Below are positions 9,080-20,200 of a stretch of 56,563 nt of DNA, one piece after another. Below the pieces are notes generated by a model. It worked only from the letters and a program-made list of their open reading frames with translations, did no database searches and was not told where the DNA came from. The stretch comes from Chloroflexota bacterium (GTDB lineage: Bacteria > Chloroflexota > UBA6077 > FW602-bin22 > JACPRP01), in assembly GCA_016189905.1 (NCBI GenBank), contig JACPRP010000079.1, forward strand, positions 1 to 56,563, in the 5' to 3' direction. How positions within the stretch are numbered: position 1 is the stretch's first letter; each line of letters starts with the position of its first letter. Position numbers and translations under genes: made by a program.

Positions 9080-9899
9080 CGCTCCCTAGCGCACCATTAG
9101 AGGACCTTGGCGGCAAGATCGCCCCATCCCCACCTTCAGGAAGGGAACTTTCGTCACGCCCAGCGGGAGCCCCCCCGGCATGATGGCGCACCGGCACCTT
9201 CGCCGGGTCGGCGAAGTTATCCAGGATCGACTTAAGCACATACAGGCCGTCAGCCCCCCCTAACGCCGGCTCTACGCAGCGTTCAGGATGCGGCATCAGC
9301 CCGAAGACGTTGCGGCGATCGTTGCAGATGCCGGCGATCGCGTTGAGCGAGCCGTTAGGGTTGCTTTCCTCGGTCAACCGACCATCGGGAGCGCAGTAGC
9401 GCAGCAAGACCTGCCCGTTTTCCTCGATCCTTCGCAATGTGTCGGGATCGGCAAAATAGCGTCCGTCTCCGTGGGCTATCGGCATCCGAAGCACCTGGCC
9501 GCTGTGGCAGAGTGAAGTAAAAGGGGTGGCAGCGTTTTCAACCCTGAGGTCAACCCATTTGCACCGGAATTGCAGCGCATCGTTGCGCAGCAATGCCCCG
9601 GGTAGCAGCCCGGCCTCGGTCAAAATCTGAAAGCCGTTGCAAATGCCGAGGACCAGACCACCAGCCTCGGCAAACCGTTCTACCGCCTGCATGACAGGCG
9701 AGAAGCGCGCGATCGCGCCGGCTCTCAGATGATCGCCGTAGGAAAAACCGCCTGGAAGGATCAGGCAGTCGAAGCGATCGAGGCTGGCCTCCTGATGCCA
9801 TATGTACTCGACCGGCTGCTTCATCACAGCATCGATCGCGTGGAACGTATCAGCGTCGCAGTTGGTCCCCGGGAAGACGATCACGCCGAATCTAATCAC
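9063..9899 (-). CDS. purQ: Phosphoribosylformylglycinamidine synthase glutaminase PurQ, extended C-terminus
   Basis: PurQ hydrolyses glutamine to feed ammonia to PurL. The class I amidotransferase core is intact: FPGTNCDAD near the start, [14 protein letters not shown], the nucleophile in GICNGFQ, and the His/Glu pair in [11 protein letters not shown]. The start is set at GTG 9899 after GGGAGGG; the reading frame extends 21 bases further upstream without support. After the normal end near [11 protein letters not shown] there are about 45 extra residues rich in Gly, Ser and Pro that run into the purL start. This tail is unusual and may be a read-on past a lost stop codon. Confidence 0.93.
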   Translation of the reverse strand: MIRFGVIVFPGTNCDADTFHAIDAVMKQPVEYIWHQEASLDRFDCLILPGGFSYGDHLRAGAIARFSPVMQAVERFAEAGGLVLGICNGFQILTEAGLLPGALLRNDALQFRCKWVDLRVENAATPFTSLCHSGQVLRMPIAHGDGRYFADPDTLRRIEENGQVLLRYCAPDGRLTEESNPNGSLNAIAGICNDRRNVFGLMPHPERCVEPALGGADGLYVLKSILDNFADPAKVPVRHHAGGAPAGRDESSLPEGGDGAILPPRSSNGALGSGGSGR

Positions 9900-9998
9900 G
9901 ATCCCTCCCGTCGGCCCCACACGTTCTATTACATATACATATGCTGGAAGCCAGCCACTCGAAATCGATGGTTGACGTGTACAATTTCGAAGCTGGCA

Positions 9999-11009
9999 CT
10001 AGTTCTCCGTAGACGGTAAGTTTCTGCGTAAGACGTCGATTCTCTCGAGCGCCATTCCCGCGCCAATGGCAACGCACGACATCGGGTCTTCGGCGATAAA
10101 GCACGGCACGCCGGTCTCCTGCACGAGGAGACGATCCAAATTCCGCAGCAGCGCACCGCCACCGGTCAGGACCATACCTTTGTCGATCACGTCGGAAGCC
10201 AGCTCGGGCGGTGTTTGCTCCAAGACACCTCTTACGGCCTGGACGATCGCCGCGAGCGGCTCGGCCATAGCGTCTCGCACATCCGACGAGCGCACGGTAA
10301 TCGTCTTGGGCAAGCCGGCGACCTGATCGCGTCCCCTGACCTCCATCGTGACTTCCTGGTCTAGAGGAAGGGCGCTGCCGATCTGGATCTTGATAGCCTC
10401 CGCGGTGCCATCACCGATCATTAAATTATACTTCTTTTTGATATAACCCGCGATGGCCTCATCCATCCTGTTGCCGGCAACGCGCACTGAGCTGCTGACG
10501 ACGACGCCGTTCAAGGAGACCACGGCGGCCTCCGTGGTGCCTCCGCCGATGTCCACCACCATATTCCCGCTGGGAAGATGGATTGGCACCTTGGCGCCGA
10601 TAGCGGCTGCCAGAGGCTCCTCTATCAGGTAGGCTATTTTGGCACCGGCCTGTATGGTTGCATCGTGGACAGCCCGCTGCTCGACACTCGTCACCCCAGC
10701 CGGGATGCAGACCATGACTTCGGGCTTGAACAACCGAAAGCGGCCGGTCACCTTGGTGATGAAGTAGCGCAGCATCGCCTCGGTGATAACGTAATCGGCT
10801 ATCACGCCATCACGCATAGGTCGTGTTACGGCGATGCTGCCCGGGGTTCGCCCGAGCATCGCGCGGGCATCGTTCCCAACCGCCACGAGCCTGTTATCAG
10901 ACAAGGACACGGCCACTACCGACGGCTCGTTGAGAACGATCCCTTTGCCCTTCACCCACACCAGGACGTTAGCTGTGCCTAAGTCTATACCGATACGCCT
11001 GACAAGCAC
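9999..11009 (-). CDS. mreB: Rod-shape protein MreB/Mbl family
   Basis: This 336-residue actin-like ATPase forms membrane-associated filaments that guide side-wall peptidoglycan synthesis. It has the ASKHA signatures: phosphate-1 motif [11 protein letters not shown] at the N-terminus, [22 protein letters not shown], phosphate-2 [14 protein letters not shown], and the adenosine motif [12 protein letters not shown] near residue 290. The start is GTG 11009, preceded by AAGGGG at good spacing. It follows murA by 58 bases in the same direction, pairing a cell-shape gene with a peptidoglycan precursor gene. No mreC/mreD lie downstream; the next genes are purine genes. Confidence 0.94.
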   Translation of the reverse strand: MLVRRIGIDLGTANVLVWVKGKGIVLNEPSVVAVSLSDNRLVAVGNDARAMLGRTPGSIAVTRPMRDGVIADYVITEAMLRYFITKVTGRFRLFKPEVMVCIPAGVTSVEQRAVHDATIQAGAKIAYLIEEPLAAAIGAKVPIHLPSGNMVVDIGGGTTEAAVVSLNGVVVSSSVRVAGNRMDEAIAGYIKKKYNLMIGDGTAEAIKIQIGSALPLDQEVTMEVRGRDQVAGLPKTITVRSSDVRDAMAEPLAAIVQAVRGVLEQTPPELASDVIDKGMVLTGGGALLRNLDRLLVQETGVPCFIAEDPMSCVAIGAGMALERIDVLRRNLPSTEN

Positions 11010-11067
11010 CAGATCCCCTTCCTCCCTATCCAGCCGACAGGGATTCCCCCTGAACGCTATAAACGGT

Positions 11068-12327
11068 CTAATCGACCAGCCGCTCGATATCAGCCCCGAG
11101 CTGCCGCAGTCTCTCAGCGATCTTCTCGTACCCTCGGCTGATATGATGAATATCCTGAATCTCGGTTGCGCCGTCGGCGGCTAATCCGGCAATCACCAGT
11201 GCGGCCCCGGCGCGGATGTCCAGCGCGCGGACCTTCGTGCCAACCAATTGAGACGGCCCATTGATCACGGCCGTCTGGCCATTAACGCTGATTGTCGCAC
11301 CCATCTTAACCAATTCACTGGCATATTGCAATCGGTTATCGTACACACGTTCGTGAACCAGACTTGTTCCATCGGACTGCGTCAACAGCGTGGCGAAAGC
11401 AGCCTGTAAGTCCGTCGGGAACCCAGGATAGGGCAACGTCTGGACTTCAGCGGCCGTCAGGCTGCCGTTCGACTTCACCCGGTAAGTGCTCTCGCCTTCC
11501 TCCACCTGGACCCCGATATCAAGCAGTTTGTGCGTCAGCGGGTCCATATGTGAGACGATCACATCGCGCAGCAGAACCTCTCCGCCGGTGATCGCCGCCG
11601 CGATCGCAAAGGTACCGGCCTCGATTCTATCGGGGATCACTCGCAGATGAGCCCCATACAGCCTGTCCACGCCTTCGACTTCGATGATGCTCGTACCCGC
11701 ACCAGAAATCCTCGCCCCCATTGCCACCAGGCAGGTAGCCAGACCGACGACTTCAGGCTCGGCCGAGGCGTTCTTAATAACCGTCTTGCCCTTAGCGAGG
11801 CAGGCGGCCATAAGCAGGTTCTCGGTGCCTGTATGGCTCGGATAGTCCAGGTAAAGCCTCTCACCTTTCAGCCTGGAGGCCGTGATGAGATAATCGCCGC
11901 TTTCCTGGACGACCGTTGCCCCCATAGAGGCAAAGCCCTTGATATCGACGTTGACTGGCCGACGCCCGATCGAGCATCCGCCCGGATGCGGCGCTCTGGC
12001 GGAGCCAAACCGGGCGAGGAGTGGGCCGGTGACCAGAAATGATGCCCTCATCCTCGTAGCTAGCTCAGCCGGGGTTGTCAACTCATTCAAATTACGAGCG
12101 CAAACGCGCACGCGGTGCCTCTCTACGTCGAACTCGACCTCACATCCCAGATAGGTGAGGAGATCAACCAGCGTGCGCGTATCCTCAATGCAGGGTACAT
12201 TATCGATAATGCATTCTTCCGAGGTCAGCAACGTGGCCGCCAACGCGGGCAACGCCGCGTTTTTGGCCCCGTTTATCGCCACTGCCCCGCGCAACCGCCG
12301 CCGCCCACTAATGACATATCTTTCCAC
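11068..12327 (-). CDS. murA: UDP-N-acetylglucosamine 1-carboxyvinyltransferase
   Basis: MurA transfers enolpyruvate from PEP to UDP-GlcNAc, the first committed step of peptidoglycan synthesis. The 419-residue protein has the substrate-binding [10 protein letters not shown] (Lys22, Asn23) and the active-site loop [12 protein letters not shown] with Cys118. The Cys form is the one fosfomycin alkylates, so the enzyme is predicted to be sensitive. Start is GTG with only a weak ribosome-binding site. It lies 57 bases after atpC and just before mreB. Its presence implies the organism makes peptidoglycan, which excludes wall-less Chloroflexota lineages. Confidence 0.96.
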   Translation of the reverse strand: MERYVISGRRRLRGAVAINGAKNAALPALAATLLTSEECIIDNVPCIEDTRTLVDLLTYLGCEVEFDVERHRVRVCARNLNELTTPAELATRMRASFLVTGPLLARFGSARAPHPGGCSIGRRPVNVDIKGFASMGATVVQESGDYLITASRLKGERLYLDYPSHTGTENLLMAACLAKGKTVIKNASAEPEVVGLATCLVAMGARISGAGTSIIEVEGVDRLYGAHLRVIPDRIEAGTFAIAAAITGGEVLLRDVIVSHMDPLTHKLLDIGVQVEEGESTYRVKSNGSLTAAEVQTLPYPGFPTDLQAAFATLLTQSDGTSLVHERVYDNRLQYASELVKMGATISVNGQTAVINGPSQLVGTKVRALDIRAGAALVIAGLAADGATEIQDIHHISRGYEKIAERLRQLGADIERLVD

Positions 12328-12384
12328 TATCGTAAAGCGGCGTAGGACACTGATACTCGGTAGCGCGGCCCTCGCATAGGTATC

Positions 12385-12801
12385 CTACCGCTGCCGCTTC
12401 CTCCTCTTCTCGACGACCTTCAAGCGCGCAACAGATCGTTGGAGCGCAGCTTCGGCGCGAGTGAGGTCAACGCGGTCACGCTGTTCCTCGATTCGTTGTT
12501 CAGCTCGCTGTTTGGCCGCCTGTGCCCTGGCCAGATCGATGTCCTCAGCCCGCTCGGCAGTATCGGCAAGCACGATGACCTTATCGGGGCGGACCTCCAT
12601 GAACCCACCGCTCACGGCCATCGCGATCTCCTCGTTGCCCTTGCGTACCAAAAGCTCACCAGGCTGAAGGGCCGTTAGCAGCGGGGCGTGCTGAGGGAGG
12701 ATTCCGAGCTCCCCCACAACGCCGGGTGCCACGACGATATCTGCATCTTCGGCGTATACCACTCGCTCTCCGGTAATGACCTCGATTCTTATCTTAGCCA
12801 T
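12385..12801 (-). CDS. atpC: ATP synthase F1 subunit epsilon
   Basis: The 138-residue epsilon subunit belongs to the central stalk and inhibits ATP hydrolysis. The N-terminal beta-sandwich (MAKIRIEVITGERVVY, LGILPQHAPLLTALQPGEL) and a C-terminal helical hairpin (DLARAQAAKQRAEQRIEEQ) ending in a basic VVEKRRKRQR tail are both present. It is the last gene of the operon, starting 3 bases after the atpD stop. Confidence 0.93.
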   Translation of the reverse strand: MAKIRIEVITGERVVYAEDADIVVAPGVVGELGILPQHAPLLTALQPGELLVRKGNEEIAMAVSGGFMEVRPDKVIVLADTAERAEDIDLARAQAAKQRAEQRIEEQRDRVDLTRAEAALQRSVARLKVVEKRRKRQR

Positions 12802-12804
12802 CAG

Positions 12805-14235
<1,431 letters not shown>

Positions 14236-15093
14236 CTAGGCGAGAGCCTCGGCGCCTGAGACGATCTCTGAAATCTCAGTCGTGATACTGGCCTGCCGTG
14301 CGCGGTTGTAGCTTAGCGTCAGGTCGCCAATCAGTTCATTGGCGTTTTCGGTGGCATTGCGCATGGCCACCATTTGTGCGCTTTGAAAGCTGGCAATCCC
14401 CTCCAGAATCGCCTGGTAGACTTCCACCTCAACGAAGCGCGGTAGTAACTGACCGAGAACTCCCGACACATCCGGTTCGTAGATGTACTCGGTGTTTGGG
14501 CCACTGACCTTGGCCGGTTCGACAGGTAAGAGCCGCTTGATAAGCGGGCGCTGTACCAACGTCGACACGAACTGCGAGTACACGATATACGCTTCATCGA
14601 TCTCCGCGTTTACGTACTCGTCGATCAAGATATGGGACATCGGCGTAGTATCGATCAGCGACGGCACGTCCGACATCTGAGTGAACTCGGCAACCACGTT
14701 CTGTCCGCGACGGATCAACCAGTCACGTCCCTTCTTGCCGACGGCAACTATCTTCATCGGCTTTTGCTGATCGAGAATGAAGTTAGCCGCCGCGCGAATC
14801 GTATTACTGTTCAAGCCGCCACAAAGGCCTCTGTCGGCGGTAATGACCAGCAGGCCGATTTTACGCGGCTCTCTGCGCTGCAACAAGGGATGAGGGGCCT
14901 CGAACCCGCCAACCGCCGCGGCCAGGTGACCCAGAAGCTCGTCCATTTTCTCCGAATACGGTCGTGACGCAAGCACCATACTCTGGGCCCGCCTCATCTT
15001 GGAGGCGGCGACCATTTCCATGGCCTTGGTTATCTGTGCCGTACTCTTTACGCTACGAATGCGACGACGTATCTGTCGAGTATTTGCTGGCAA
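14236..15093 (-). CDS. atpG: ATP synthase F1 subunit gamma
   Basis: The 285-residue central-stalk subunit has the conserved N-terminal helix (RQIRRRIRSVKSTAQITKAMEMVAASKMRRAQ), the middle GLCGGLNSN segment and the C-terminal helix with AMRNATENANELIGDL. These two helices form the rotating coiled coil inside the alpha3beta3 ring. It lies between atpA and atpD with short gaps. Confidence 0.97.
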   Translation of the reverse strand: MPANTRQIRRRIRSVKSTAQITKAMEMVAASKMRRAQSMVLASRPYSEKMDELLGHLAAAVGGFEAPHPLLQRREPRKIGLLVITADRGLCGGLNSNTIRAAANFILDQQKPMKIVAVGKKGRDWLIRRGQNVVAEFTQMSDVPSLIDTTPMSHILIDEYVNAEIDEAYIVYSQFVSTLVQRPLIKRLLPVEPAKVSGPNTEYIYEPDVSGVLGQLLPRFVEVEVYQAILEGIASFQSAQMVAMRNATENANELIGDLTLSYNRARQASITTEISEIVSGAEALA

Positions 15094-15111
15094 GCTAACC
15101 TCCCTCGATCG

Positions 15112-16620
15112 CTAGTAAGAAAAGCCTTGCTTGAATTCTTTGATTGCCGCAACCAGGCTATCGTTAGTCTGGTCGCTAATCTTCTTTTCCTCGGCGATCA
15201 CTTTGAGGATGTCGGGATGCGCCGATCCCATAAAACGCAGGTACGCAGCCTCGAAGTCCTGGATTTTGTCCACCGGGACATCGTCCATAAACCCGTTGAT
15301 CGCCGCAAAGATTACGGCCACCTGTTGCTCCACGGGCATCGGCCTGTATTGCGGCTGCTTGAGAATCTCGGTAACTCGTGCACCGCGATCGAGCTGCGCC
15401 TTTGTCGCCTTATCCATATCGCTGCCGAACTGGGCAAAGGCCGCTAATTCGCGGTACTGCGCGAGGTCCAGCTTCAGTTTTCCCGCGACCTGCTTCATCG
15501 CCTTCGTCTGGGCAGCGCCGCCGACGCGAGACACCGAAATACCGGGGTTCACAGCCGGGCGAATGCCCGCGTAGAACAGGTCAGGCTCCAGGTATATCTG
15601 GCCATCGGTGATCGAGATGACGTTCGTCGGGATGTAGGCTGAGACGTCGTTAGCCAGGGTTTCGATGACCGGAAGGGCCGTCAGGCTTCCTCCGCCCAGT
15701 TCGTCGCTCAGCCTCGCGGCGCGCTCGAGCAGGCGCGAATGGAGATAGAAGACGTCGCCAGGATACGCCTCGCGTCCTGGTGGACGACGGAGCAACAATG
15801 AAATCTGGCGATAGGCCCAGGCGTGCTTAGACAGGTCATCGTAGATCACCAGAGCGTCCTGCCCCTTCTCCATAAAGTATTCGCCCATCGCGCAGCCGGA
15901 ATATGGCGCCAGGTACTGCAATGCTGCCGGAGAGTCTGCCGACGCGCACACGATGATCGTACGGTCCATCGCCCCGAACTCTTCCAGCTTAGCCACCACC
16001 TGCGCGACTTTGGATTGTTTTTGCCCGATTGCGACGTAGACACAGACCATATCGCCTTTTTTCTGGTTGATGATGGTGTCGATTGCAATCGCGCTCTTCC
16101 CGGTCTGGCGGTCGCCAATGATCAGCTCTCGTTGCCCTCGGCCGATAGGAATCATCGAGTCGATGGCCTTGAGGCCGGTCTGCACCGGAGTGTTGACTCC
16201 CTGGCGCACGACGACGTTCGGAGCAATTCGCTCGATCGGCAGCGTTTTAGCCGTTTCGAGCGGGCCTTTGCCATCGATTGGTCGTCCCAGAGCATCGACC
16301 ACACGACCGATAAGCTCTTCACCTACGGGAACCTGGGCGATGCGGCCGGTCGTTCTTACCTGATCGCCTTCTTTGATCATCGTATCGGCCCCAAGGAGCA
16401 CGACACCAACGGTCTCCTCCTCGAGGTTCATTGCGAGGCCGACGACGCCGTGAGGAAATTCCACCAACTCGTTCGACATCACCCCTGATAGGCCATAGAC
16501 ACGAGCGATACCGTCGTGGACTTCCACGACGGTGCCGACATCCACAGCGGTCAGAGGCTCTGCAAACCGTTCGATCTGTTCTTTAATTATCTGGCTGATT
16601 TCTTCCGCTCGAACAGCCAT
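15112..16620 (-). CDS. atpA: ATP synthase F1 subunit alpha
   Basis: This is the non-catalytic nucleotide-binding subunit, about 502 residues. It carries Walker [11 protein letters not shown], the [29 protein letters not shown] block and the [24 protein letters not shown] alpha signature. The start is the ATG of MAVRAEEIS, placed directly after GGAGGTAACT; an in-frame ATG 24 bases upstream would swallow this ribosome-binding site. It is canonically placed between atpH and atpG. Confidence 0.98.
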   Translation of the reverse strand: MAVRAEEISQIIKEQIERFAEPLTAVDVGTVVEVHDGIARVYGLSGVMSNELVEFPHGVVGLAMNLEEETVGVVLLGADTMIKEGDQVRTTGRIAQVPVGEELIGRVVDALGRPIDGKGPLETAKTLPIERIAPNVVVRQGVNTPVQTGLKAIDSMIPIGRGQRELIIGDRQTGKSAIAIDTIINQKKGDMVCVYVAIGQKQSKVAQVVAKLEEFGAMDRTIIVCASADSPAALQYLAPYSGCAMGEYFMEKGQDALVIYDDLSKHAWAYRQISLLLRRPPGREAYPGDVFYLHSRLLERAARLSDELGGGSLTALPVIETLANDVSAYIPTNVISITDGQIYLEPDLFYAGIRPAVNPGISVSRVGGAAQTKAMKQVAGKLKLDLAQYRELAAFAQFGSDMDKATKAQLDRGARVTEILKQPQYRPMPVEQQVAVIFAAINGFMDDVPVDKIQDFEAAYLRFMGSAHPDILKVIAEEKKISDQTNDSLVAAIKEFKQGFSY

Positions 16621-16683
16621 AGTTACCTCCATCAATAAGCACAATAAGCAACACTTACGTACGGGTTGGACACAACGACCAGG

Positions 16684-17217
16684 CTAGGCCTGGCACAGTT
16701 TCTCGCGCATTCTTGCCAACCGGTCGGCGACGCTGCCGTTGATCAGCTTATCACCGATCTTCGCCACGATGCCGCCGATGATGCTTGGATCTACCGAACA
16801 CCTCAAGGTCACTTGCTTGCCGGTAAGCGCGGCCAGCCCATCCGCGACACGCGCGGCAGCCGCCTCATCGAGAGGCACCGCGGTGATCACTTCGGCAACT
16901 GCGACGCCACGTCGCTCGTTCAAGAGACGCTGAAACTCGGCCACGATCTTGTCTATCGATTCAATGCCTCGCCGCTCGATGAGCACATAGACGAAGTTAC
17001 GCCTGAGGCCCTCCAGGTCCGGCAGCCCGGCGTCGATCATCGCCTTCTTCCTTTCGAACGGCACTTCAGGATTTCGGATTATAGCTGCGACCTTCTCGTC
17101 GATCAGGAAATCACGGATATCGTTCAGGTCCTGCAACCATTTATCGTAATCGCCGTTTTGCGAGGCAAACTCGAAAACTGCGCGGGCGTATCGTCGCCCA
17201 GCGCTACCTTTTGCCAT
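16684..17217 (-). CDS. atpH: ATP synthase subunit delta
   Basis: Delta (OSCP-like) attaches the peripheral stalk to the top of F1. The protein is about 177 residues with the usual N-terminal helical bundle (GSAGRRYARAVFEFA) and the C-terminal motif region (VTLRCSVDPSIIGGIVAKIGDKLINGSVADRLARMRE). The start is the ATG of MAKGSAG, which is correctly spaced from GGAGG; the GTG 9 bases upstream is too close to that site. Confidence 0.95.
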   Translation of the reverse strand: MAKGSAGRRYARAVFEFASQNGDYDKWLQDLNDIRDFLIDEKVAAIIRNPEVPFERKKAMIDAGLPDLEGLRRNFVYVLIERRGIESIDKIVAEFQRLLNERRGVAVAEVITAVPLDEAAAARVADGLAALTGKQVTLRCSVDPSIIGGIVAKIGDKLINGSVADRLARMREKLCQA

Positions 17218-17293
17218 TTGCCGCACACCTCCAAATCAATGGCTCGGTAGCGGCGGGCACGCCTTTTACAGGGCGCGCCCACTGCCGTGCTCC

Positions 17294-17794
17294 CTAGTTA
17301 TTGCTGAACTTCTCGCTGTCGCGAAGGGTCTCCTCGATCAGACGATATTGCGCCTCGTCGTCGAGCGATCGCGCGACGATCTTGCTCGCCGCCAATATCG
17401 CGAGATCGCCGACTTCTCTTCGCAGCTCGGCCATCGCCTGCCGCTTTTCGCGCTCAATCTGACCCTGAGCTTTGGCCAAGAAATCCTCTGCCTCGCGACG
17501 CGCACTCTCTTGCGCTTCCTGATGAATCCGATCGGCTATCTGATTCGCCTGGGCAATTATTGCCTGGCTTTCTTTTCGAGACTGCTCGATCTGAGCGGCG
17601 TACTCCTGCTGAGCGCTCGCCAGTTGTTGCTTGATGCGCTCGGCGTTTTCGACGCTCTCCCGGATTTTCGCCGCTCGCTGGTCCAGCATGTTCATTATCG
17701 GCTTATAGGCGACCGCCCGGAGTATGATCAGGAGCAGAGCAAAGTTTATCAACTGAGCCAGAAGGCCAGTTCCATTTATGCCTAGCGCATCCAA
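17294..17794 (-). CDS. atpF: ATP synthase Fo subunit b
   Basis: The 166-residue peripheral-stalk subunit has one N-terminal membrane helix (LLAQLINFALLLIILRAVAY) and a long charged coiled coil rich in Ala, Gln, Glu and Arg. Conserved features are the PIMNMLDQRAAKIRESVENAE linker and the QAMAELRREVGDLAILAASKI segment near the end. Only one b-type gene is present, as expected for a homodimeric stalk. The space between it and atpE holds tandem hairpins. Confidence 0.95.
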   Translation of the reverse strand: MDALGINGTGLLAQLINFALLLIILRAVAYKPIMNMLDQRAAKIRESVENAERIKQQLASAQQEYAAQIEQSRKESQAIIAQANQIADRIHQEAQESARREAEDFLAKAQGQIEREKRQAMAELRREVGDLAILAASKIVARSLDDEAQYRLIEETLRDSEKFSNN

Positions 17795-17866
17795 GAACTA
17801 TCTCCTTTCCTCTGCAAAAACAACAAAGGCCAGAGCGTTGACGGCACGCCGATCAACGCCCTCTGC

Positions 17867-17946
17867 CAGCCCCGATACACCACCTTGACCATAATGTATC
17901 GGGGCTGACCCCGATACATTACCTTAACTATAAAGTATCGGGGCTG
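17867..17946. repeat. Two tandem palindromic repeats between atpE and atpF
   Basis: Two 38-base near-copies stand head to tail with a 39-base period (17870-17907 and 17909-17946; five differences). Each folds into a hairpin. The first has a perfect 13-bp stem, CAGCCCCGATACA (17867-17879) with TGTATCGGGGCTG (17895-17907), and a 15-base loop. The second has a 9-bp stem, CCCCGATAC (17909-17917) with GTATCGGGG (17935-17943). They fill most of the 173-base atpE-atpF gap and would be part of the operon mRNA. Stabilising the upstream atpE message, where c-subunit excess is needed, is a plausible role; a REP-like element is the alternative. Confidence 0.8.
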
Positions 17947-17967
17947 GCCGGACAATGACCAATCGTG

Positions 17968-18219
<252 letters not shown>

Positions 18220-18236
18220 TCATAATATGATTTCTG

Positions 18237-19094
18237 TCAGTGAGCCTTGCCGTGCTCGGTCTCGTGCTCGCCGCCGTGACCGGTCGTGGCAACCGTAAGG
18301 AATACCAGCGTCAGCAACATGAAGACAAACGCCTGGATGGCGCCGACGAACAGCTCCAGCCCCATGAATGGAACCGATGCTACCCACGGAACCAGGAACA
18401 CCATCACGCCCAGGAGCACCTCACCCGCAAAGACATTGCCGAAAAGTCGGAAACTGAAGGAGATTATCTTAGCTATCTCGCTAACAGTTTCCAGAATCCC
18501 GACGAAGAAATCCATCGGGCCCTTAAGGGTGAAGAATCGGCCTATATAACTAAAGGTGCCCAGGGCACGAATCCCGTAGAACTGCGTCGCCACCACTGAG
18601 ACAATCGCCAAAGCGAGCGTCGTGTTCAAGTCGGTATTCGCCGACCTGAAAAGCGGCAGCAGCAACTGCTCTACTTCGCCGTGCTCGCCCTCGATTGTCT
18701 CGATCAGGCCGATAGTAGTGTAGCCAGGCAGCAACCCCATCCAGTTCGATACCATAATGTACAGGAAGAAGCTGCCCACCAGTGGGAAAAACATTCGGCT
18801 CTTCTCCTTGCCCGCGATGGAATCAGAGAGGCCAAGCAGCACCTCAATTGCCGCCTCTGCCAGGCACTGGAGCCTGCCGGGCACCATCTGCATCTTTCGC
18901 GTCGCAAAGAAAAACAGCAACGATAAGACGATTATCGTTGCCCAGGCCGCCGTCATCGTATTGGTGATCGGAATACCAGCTAGCTCTCCGATCTTCTCCG
19001 CCGGCAGTTGCACGTGTGGCTTGCCCACCGGGAAGAAGATCGCTCCCCCAATGACCAGGGCGAGCATAAGGACAATGGTCCCAACCTTTTTCAC
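18237..19094 (-). CDS. atpB: ATP synthase Fo subunit a
   Basis: The 285-residue membrane subunit forms the proton half-channels. Several membrane helices are evident, and the key segment SFSFRLFGNVFAGEVLLG contains the essential Arg and the conserved Asn/Glu. The C-terminal FMGLELFVGAIQAFVFMLLT helix is also typical. The protein ends with a His-rich tail (HGGEHETEHGKAH). It starts 5 bases downstream of the small atpI-like gene and precedes atpE by 41 bases. Confidence 0.97.
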   Translation of the reverse strand: MKKVGTIVLMLALVIGGAIFFPVGKPHVQLPAEKIGELAGIPITNTMTAAWATIIVLSLLFFFATRKMQMVPGRLQCLAEAAIEVLLGLSDSIAGKEKSRMFFPLVGSFFLYIMVSNWMGLLPGYTTIGLIETIEGEHGEVEQLLLPLFRSANTDLNTTLALAIVSVVATQFYGIRALGTFSYIGRFFTLKGPMDFFVGILETVSEIAKIISFSFRLFGNVFAGEVLLGVMVFLVPWVASVPFMGLELFVGAIQAFVFMLLTLVFLTVATTGHGGEHETEHGKAH

Positions 19095-19099
19095 CGGCG

Positions 19100-19387
19100 C
19101 TACTCATCCTCCTTTGTGTCTGCGTCTTCTTTGTCCCCGTAATCGACCTTGTGGTACTTCTTGCGCGGCTGCTCCTCTGCCGCCGCGGCAATGGCCCGCG
19201 ACACCTGGCGGTAAACGATCATACTCCCGACCAGGATGCCGACAAGAGAAAAGAACAGCACACCGATGGGCGACGTACCGAGCGTACGGTCGACCCAAAC
19301 GCCGATGAGCAGACTGCCGACGATAGAGAGGGAGATCGTCCAACCCAGTTGCAGCAGCAGTGCCCAAGGCCCTAAGTACTGATTCAT
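19100..19387 (-). CDS. AtpI/AtpZ-like ATP synthase assembly protein
   Basis: This 95-residue protein has two predicted membrane helices (LLLQLGWTISLSIVGSLLIGVW and IGVLFFSLVGILVGSMIVY) followed by a charged tail ending EDADTKEDE. The size, topology and position immediately ahead of atpB match the AtpI/AtpZ family, which assists c-ring assembly or provides cation uptake. Sequence conservation in the family is weak, so the call rests mostly on context. The ATG follows AGGATAGAGG and is the first gene after the operon promoter. Confidence 0.8.
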   Translation of the reverse strand: MNQYLGPWALLLQLGWTISLSIVGSLLIGVWVDRTLGTSPIGVLFFSLVGILVGSMIVYRQVSRAIAAAAEEQPRKKYHKVDYGDKEDADTKEDE

Positions 19388-19414
19388 CCTCTATCCTTAG
19401 TCGCGCCGAACGGA

Positions 19415-19444
19415 AGTATATCACACCCTTCGGGCGAGGGTCAA
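19415..19444 (-). promoter_or_regulatory. Sigma70-type promoter of the ATP synthase operon
   Basis: On the minus strand TTGACC (19444-19439) is followed after 18 bases by TATACT (19420-19415), about 28 bases ahead of the atpI-like start codon. Both hexamers match the housekeeping consensus at five of six positions. It is the only good candidate upstream of the operon. Confidence 0.6.
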
Positions 19445-19558
19445 CAAAGGAGACAGATGATTTTCTCGATTCTCGTTCATTTCACGCGTGGGATCTGGGA
19501 AAAGGGTCATTCCTCGGGGAGGATGCCCCGTGCAGCCGCCCCCCGGCCGCAGGACGCA

Positions 19559-20032
19559 TCAGGTCGGCTGGACGGCGGCGAAGTGGATCACCTCCACGCC
19601 GGCCTCGGCGAAGGCCGCGATCGCAAAATCGTCCGGGTATCCGTTTAGATAGACGACGCGCTCGAGCCCGGCATTGATGATCATCTTGGCGCAAATGAAG
19701 CAAGGCTGATGGGTGCAGTAGACGGTTCCACCTTTGACGTTCACCCCGTGATAGGCTGCCGATACGATGGCATTCTGTTCGGCGTGCAGGCCACGGCAGA
19801 TTTCGTGGCGCTGCCCAGAGGGTATACCCAGTTGCTGCCGCAAGCAGCCGATGTCGAGACAGTGAGCTACGCCGCGAGGGGCTCCGTTGTAGCCGGTGCT
19901 CACAATCTGCCGATCCTTCACGATGACAGCCCCGACCTGACGACGGACGCACGTGGACCGCTTTGCCACCACCTCGGTTATCTGCATAAAGTACTCGTCC
20001 CAGGTTGGACGCGAGTAAGAACCTTCCATCAT
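19559..20032 (-). CDS. Deoxycytidylate (dCMP) deaminase / ComEB family
   Basis: The 157-residue zinc enzyme converts dCMP to dUMP for thymidylate synthesis. The zinc site is complete: HAEQNAI with His83 and catalytic Glu85, and HQPCFICAK with Cys111 and Cys114. The N-terminal [25 protein letters not shown] and GYNGAPRG segments are typical of this family rather than of free-cytidine deaminases. The start could be either of the two adjacent ATGs after GGGAGG. It is divergent from pspA, and its promoter carries a palindromic operator candidate. Confidence 0.9.
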   Translation of the reverse strand: MMEGSYSRPTWDEYFMQITEVVAKRSTCVRRQVGAVIVKDRQIVSTGYNGAPRGVAHCLDIGCLRQQLGIPSGQRHEICRGLHAEQNAIVSAAYHGVNVKGGTVYCTHQPCFICAKMIINAGLERVVYLNGYPDDFAIAAFAEAGVEVIHFAAVQPT

Positions 20033-20061
20033 CCTCCCAGATTGGGCCTTTAACTTGCACG

Positions 20062-20093
20062 AACAGTATATACTGTTGGGTGAATAGTGGCAA
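20062..20093 (-). promoter_or_regulatory. Promoter with overlapping 16-bp palindrome
   Basis: Reading minus, TTGCCA (20093-20088) is followed after 17 bases by TATACT (20070-20065), about 33 bases ahead of the dCMP deaminase gene. A perfect palindrome, AACAGTATATACTGTT (20062-20077), covers the -10 element. That arrangement is typical of a repressor operator; the regulator is unknown. Confidence 0.55.
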
Positions 20094-20128
20094 TATCGTG
20101 AGCTGGCCGGATTTCATACGATCGCCGC

Positions 20129-20158
20129 TTTACACACCTGGCAATCAAGCCTTATAAT
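20129..20158 (+). promoter_or_regulatory. Promoter of pspA-pspAA
   Basis: TTTACA (20129-20134) and a perfect TATAAT (20153-20158) are separated by 18 bases, 43 bases ahead of the pspA start codon. The match suggests ordinary sigma70-type transcription; no sigma54 -24/-12 signal, as used by enterobacterial psp, is seen here. Confidence 0.6.
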
Positions 20159-20200
20159 GAGTAAACAGGTACGCATTCAAGACGGGAGGTACAAGAAGGA

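Noticed and set aside
20129..20158. Sigma54-dependent control of pspA
   Set aside because: No GG-N10-GC -24/-12 element is seen. A clear TATAAT promoter is present and no pspF gene is nearby.
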